Positions 6,828 to 8,788 of a DNA stretch of 8,788 nt are shown in pieces (the first letter of the stretch is position 1; each line of letters starts with the position of its first letter). Below the pieces are notes generated by a model. It was not told the DNA's origin. It ran no database searches and saw only the letters and a program-made list of their open reading frames with translations. The position numbers and the translations under genes were made by a program. Origin of the DNA: Bacteroidales bacterium (lineage in GTDB: Bacteria; Bacteroidota; Bacteroidia; Bacteroidales; UBA12077); contig JAUVUS010000073.1 of the NCBI GenBank assembly GCA_030600865.1, positions 1 through 8,788 on the forward strand, written 5' to 3'.

Positions 6828-8788
6828 TTATTTTATAGAACAAATTAGCAATCTGCTATCTCTACTTAATGTTATTGATTTATCATCAATCCAACAAGGA
6901 GCTTCCACATTTTCATCATTAGATTTAATGGCTTTTCCTGTAATGAGGATTGCCAATTTATCTTCTATATCAATATTTTTGACCTTCTTAGCCAGGACTA
7001 ATTCTCCTTTTGATAATAGTCGCTGTAATTCTGCGTGTTGCATTTTGTTATAAGGCTCATGTTCGGAGATTATATTTTCAGCCAAACGAGGAGCAGCAAT
7101 TTGCCATAATTTGTCTTCTAAAGTATGATTGTCGTGAATCACTTGTTGCATACTTACAGATGTAAGTCGAAGTACAGTAACAGGGGACTCTGCTGTTACA
7201 GTAGCAGTTCTTGGAACATTCGTAAGGACAGCAATTTCACCAATAACACTTCCTTTTCCTAAAATATCAATAAGCTTTTTATTAATAGTTACTTTTACAG
7301 ATCCACGAGCAATAACATATAGTCCATCAACTTGTCCATGTTCTTTTATAATTTTTTCTCCAACAGCATAATTTCTATGTTGGAACAAGCTCACAACCTT
7401 ATTAAAAATTGGTTTATCAAGTTCTTTTAGCCATGATATATCTTGTAATAATTTGGCTTTTTCAGGAGGTACTATTTCAGGAGGCGAATCAATAAGTTTC
7501 TTCATTCGTTCTTCAATACTTTCAGTCATTTTATGAGCTTCATCGGAACCTATTTGTCCTTTCTTTTGTAATCTTTCAACAATTTTTAATTCACTATTTA
7601 AGTTTGAACGTATTGCCTGACGAGTTGCGATAGCATCATAAATTTCAGGGAAAGTATTTTTAAGGTTTCTTAAGAATGTTAAGCCGTGTATTCTGTTCTC
7701 GTTAATTTCACTTTCTATAGTTGCCAGATCCTGATCTACCGTTAATTCTTCGGTATCAGAACTTATTGCCATGCCTTCGGCCAGTTTCAATGTATCATAT
7801 TGAGCTTCAACAAAACCTCTTGCTGCATCGTAACTATTAGTTAATTGCTCAAAAAAGAATCTTTGAGAAATTTTATCCAGAATTGGTATAGACTGAAGTT
7901 TGTTAAGAAACTTTGGCGTTTGCCACAGTTGTTCCAAATCTTTTCTTTCTGATAAGGAAATTTTCCCGTCTGAATCAATAATTTCATTAATGGCATCGGT
8001 TAAATTACGAACTGCAATTGGACCAAGCAGACCTTCTTTAAATTGATTCCAATAACTACTTTTTTCTTTTTCCAGAATACGCCTTCTGGTTTCATATAAA
8101 TTGGAATGTTTTCCTTCGTTTATCTTAATTTCAATATTTTCAGGTTCTTCCGGCAAATAGGTTTTAACACTTTCCCAATTTGCTCTGCTTAAGAATCGGT
8201 CTGATTTTAGTTTATCCATTGAGTTTTCAGCAGTATTCCTCAGATAATTTTTAGCATTTAAAATCATTTTTTGTTTAGCAGGAGGTATATCTGTTAATCC
8301 TAACCAACTAAGAAGGGCTTTAATAGTTGTAGCATTAATTACTAAAGTAAGAGTTACAATTCCTGCAGTATAGAATAAGAATTGCTCTCTTATTGTTCCA
8401 TCAATTTTTGATTCGCCGACAACAATTAAAGCAAGCGCTAATCCTATTGCTCCGCGTAAAGCTCCCCACCATAAAACATAGGCATCTTTCTTAGGTAATC
8501 CATAACCTACTTTCCTCATAACAGGAAAGAAAATTGCAATAACAATGGCTCTAACAATATGAATTCCAATATATAATATTAATAAAATCAAGAAATCAGT
8601 AGCGGTAAATACAATATTATTTGCAATAACAACACCAACAATTAGGAATATTAATGTGTTTGCAATAAAAGCAAATAGTTCCCAGAATTCGTGAAGAAAG
8701 TGTTCTACTTCGGGACTTATTCTGGTTCTTCCAACACTTGCCATAAATAAACCAAATGATACTAAACCAAGAACACCTGATACATGTA
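6828..8788 (-). CDS. SOS1-like Na+/H+ antiporter with C-terminal cyclic-nucleotide-binding domain (5' end beyond the window)
   Basis: A CPA1-family sodium/proton exchanger with a long regulatory tail. The reading frame stays open to the right edge: 14 more codons (HVSGVLGLVSFGLF) precede the ATG at 8744, and these match the usual family sequence, so that ATG is internal and the start is missing. Numbering from that Met, membrane segments lie near 20-46, 50-76, 88-110 and 122-149, including IANTLIFLIVG (27-37) and WWGALRGAIGLALAL (92-106, with Arg97). The cytosolic part resembles plant SOS1: ETRRRILEKEKSSYW (218-232), FLRNLKNTFPEI and RQAIRSNLN, then the segment ending SPPEIVPPEKAK. A cyclic-nucleotide-binding domain follows at about 435-535 with phosphate-binding cassette GEIAVLTNVPRTATV (Glu503, Arg512 present), then a short beta-roll-like tail 576-637. 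Role: sodium efflux and pH homeostasis at the inner membrane, probably gated by a nucleotide. Ligand and cation preference are inferred. The gene is convergent with its left neighbour. Confidence 0.92.
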   Translation of the reverse strand, partial: HVSGVLGLVSFGLFMASVGRTRISPEVEHFLHEFWELFAFIANTLIFLIVGVVIANNIVFTATDFLILLILYIGIHIVRAIVIAIFFPVMRKVGYGLPKKDAYVLWWGALRGAIGLALALIVVGESKIDGTIREQFLFYTAGIVTLTLVINATTIKALLSWLGLTDIPPAKQKMILNAKNYLRNTAENSMDKLKSDRFLSRANWESVKTYLPEEPENIEIKINEGKHSNLYETRRRILEKEKSSYWNQFKEGLLGPIAVRNLTDAINEIIDSDGKISLSERKDLEQLWQTPKFLNKLQSIPILDKISQRFFFEQLTNSYDAARGFVEAQYDTLKLAEGMAISSDTEELTVDQDLATIESEINENRIHGLTFLRNLKNTFPEIYDAIATRQAIRSNLNSELKIVERLQKKGQIGSDEAHKMTESIEERMKKLIDSPPEIVPPEKAKLLQDISWLKELDKPIFNKVVSLFQHRNYAVGEKIIKEHGQVDGLYVIARGSVKVTINKKLIDILGKGSVIGEIAVLTNVPRTATVTAESPVTVLRLTSVSMQQVIHDNHTLEDKLWQIAAPRLAENIISEHEPYNKMQHAELQRLLSKGELVLAKKVKNIDIEDKLAILITGKAIKSNDENVEAPCWIDDKSITLSRDSRLLICSIK

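Noticed and set aside
8742..8744. ATG as the start of the antiporter gene
   Set aside because: The frame stays open upstream to the window edge and those 14 residues match the conserved membrane segment of the family, so this Met is internal.

Overview
The window looks like chromosomal DNA of a Bacteroidota member. It is AT-rich. Exported proteins end their signal peptides in the LQAQ style common in that phylum. Shine-Dalgarno sequences are weak or absent, one promoter candidate matches the Bacteroidota -7 consensus TAnnTTTG, and one gene belongs to the PafA-type phosphatase family common there. No tRNA, rRNA, CRISPR array, prophage or complete insertion sequence was found.

Left block, minus strand (3161 down to the left edge). 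Four tightly spaced genes probably form one operon: the N-terminal half of a split transketolase, a methylglyoxal-synthase-like protein, an exported von Willebrand A (VWA) protein, and the C-terminal half of the transketolase, which is cut by the left edge. The halves of split transketolases are normally adjacent, but here about 1.83 kb and two genes lie between them. The methylglyoxal-synthase-like protein keeps most of the active site but has Tyr where the catalytic Asp belongs.

Divergent intergenic region (3162-3524). It separates the left operon from a rightward one. It carries promoter candidates for both sides and, between them, a nested palindromic element of about 145 bp that resembles a REP-like or MITE-like dispersed repeat.

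Middle block, plus strand (3525-6673). A divergent YchF-family P-loop ATPase, a CrcB/Fluc fluoride channel and an exported PafA-like alkaline-phosphatase-superfamily protein follow each other with gaps of 13 and 19 bp. The PafA-like protein has lost its nucleophile and most of its zinc ligands, so it is probably a pseudoenzyme or has been repurposed.

Right block, minus strand (6828 to the right edge). A large Na+/H+ antiporter converges on the middle block. Its membrane part is truncated by the right edge. The long cytosolic tail resembles plant SOS1: a helical linker, a cyclic-nucleotide-binding domain with an intact phosphate-binding cassette, and a short second beta-roll-like tail. A hairpin plus T-tract after its stop codon looks like its terminator.

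The recurring theme is recognisable enzyme folds with altered active sites (methylglyoxal-synthase-like, PafA-like, YchF-like), next to an unusual arrangement of a central-metabolism enzyme. No complete novel defence or mobile system could be supported.
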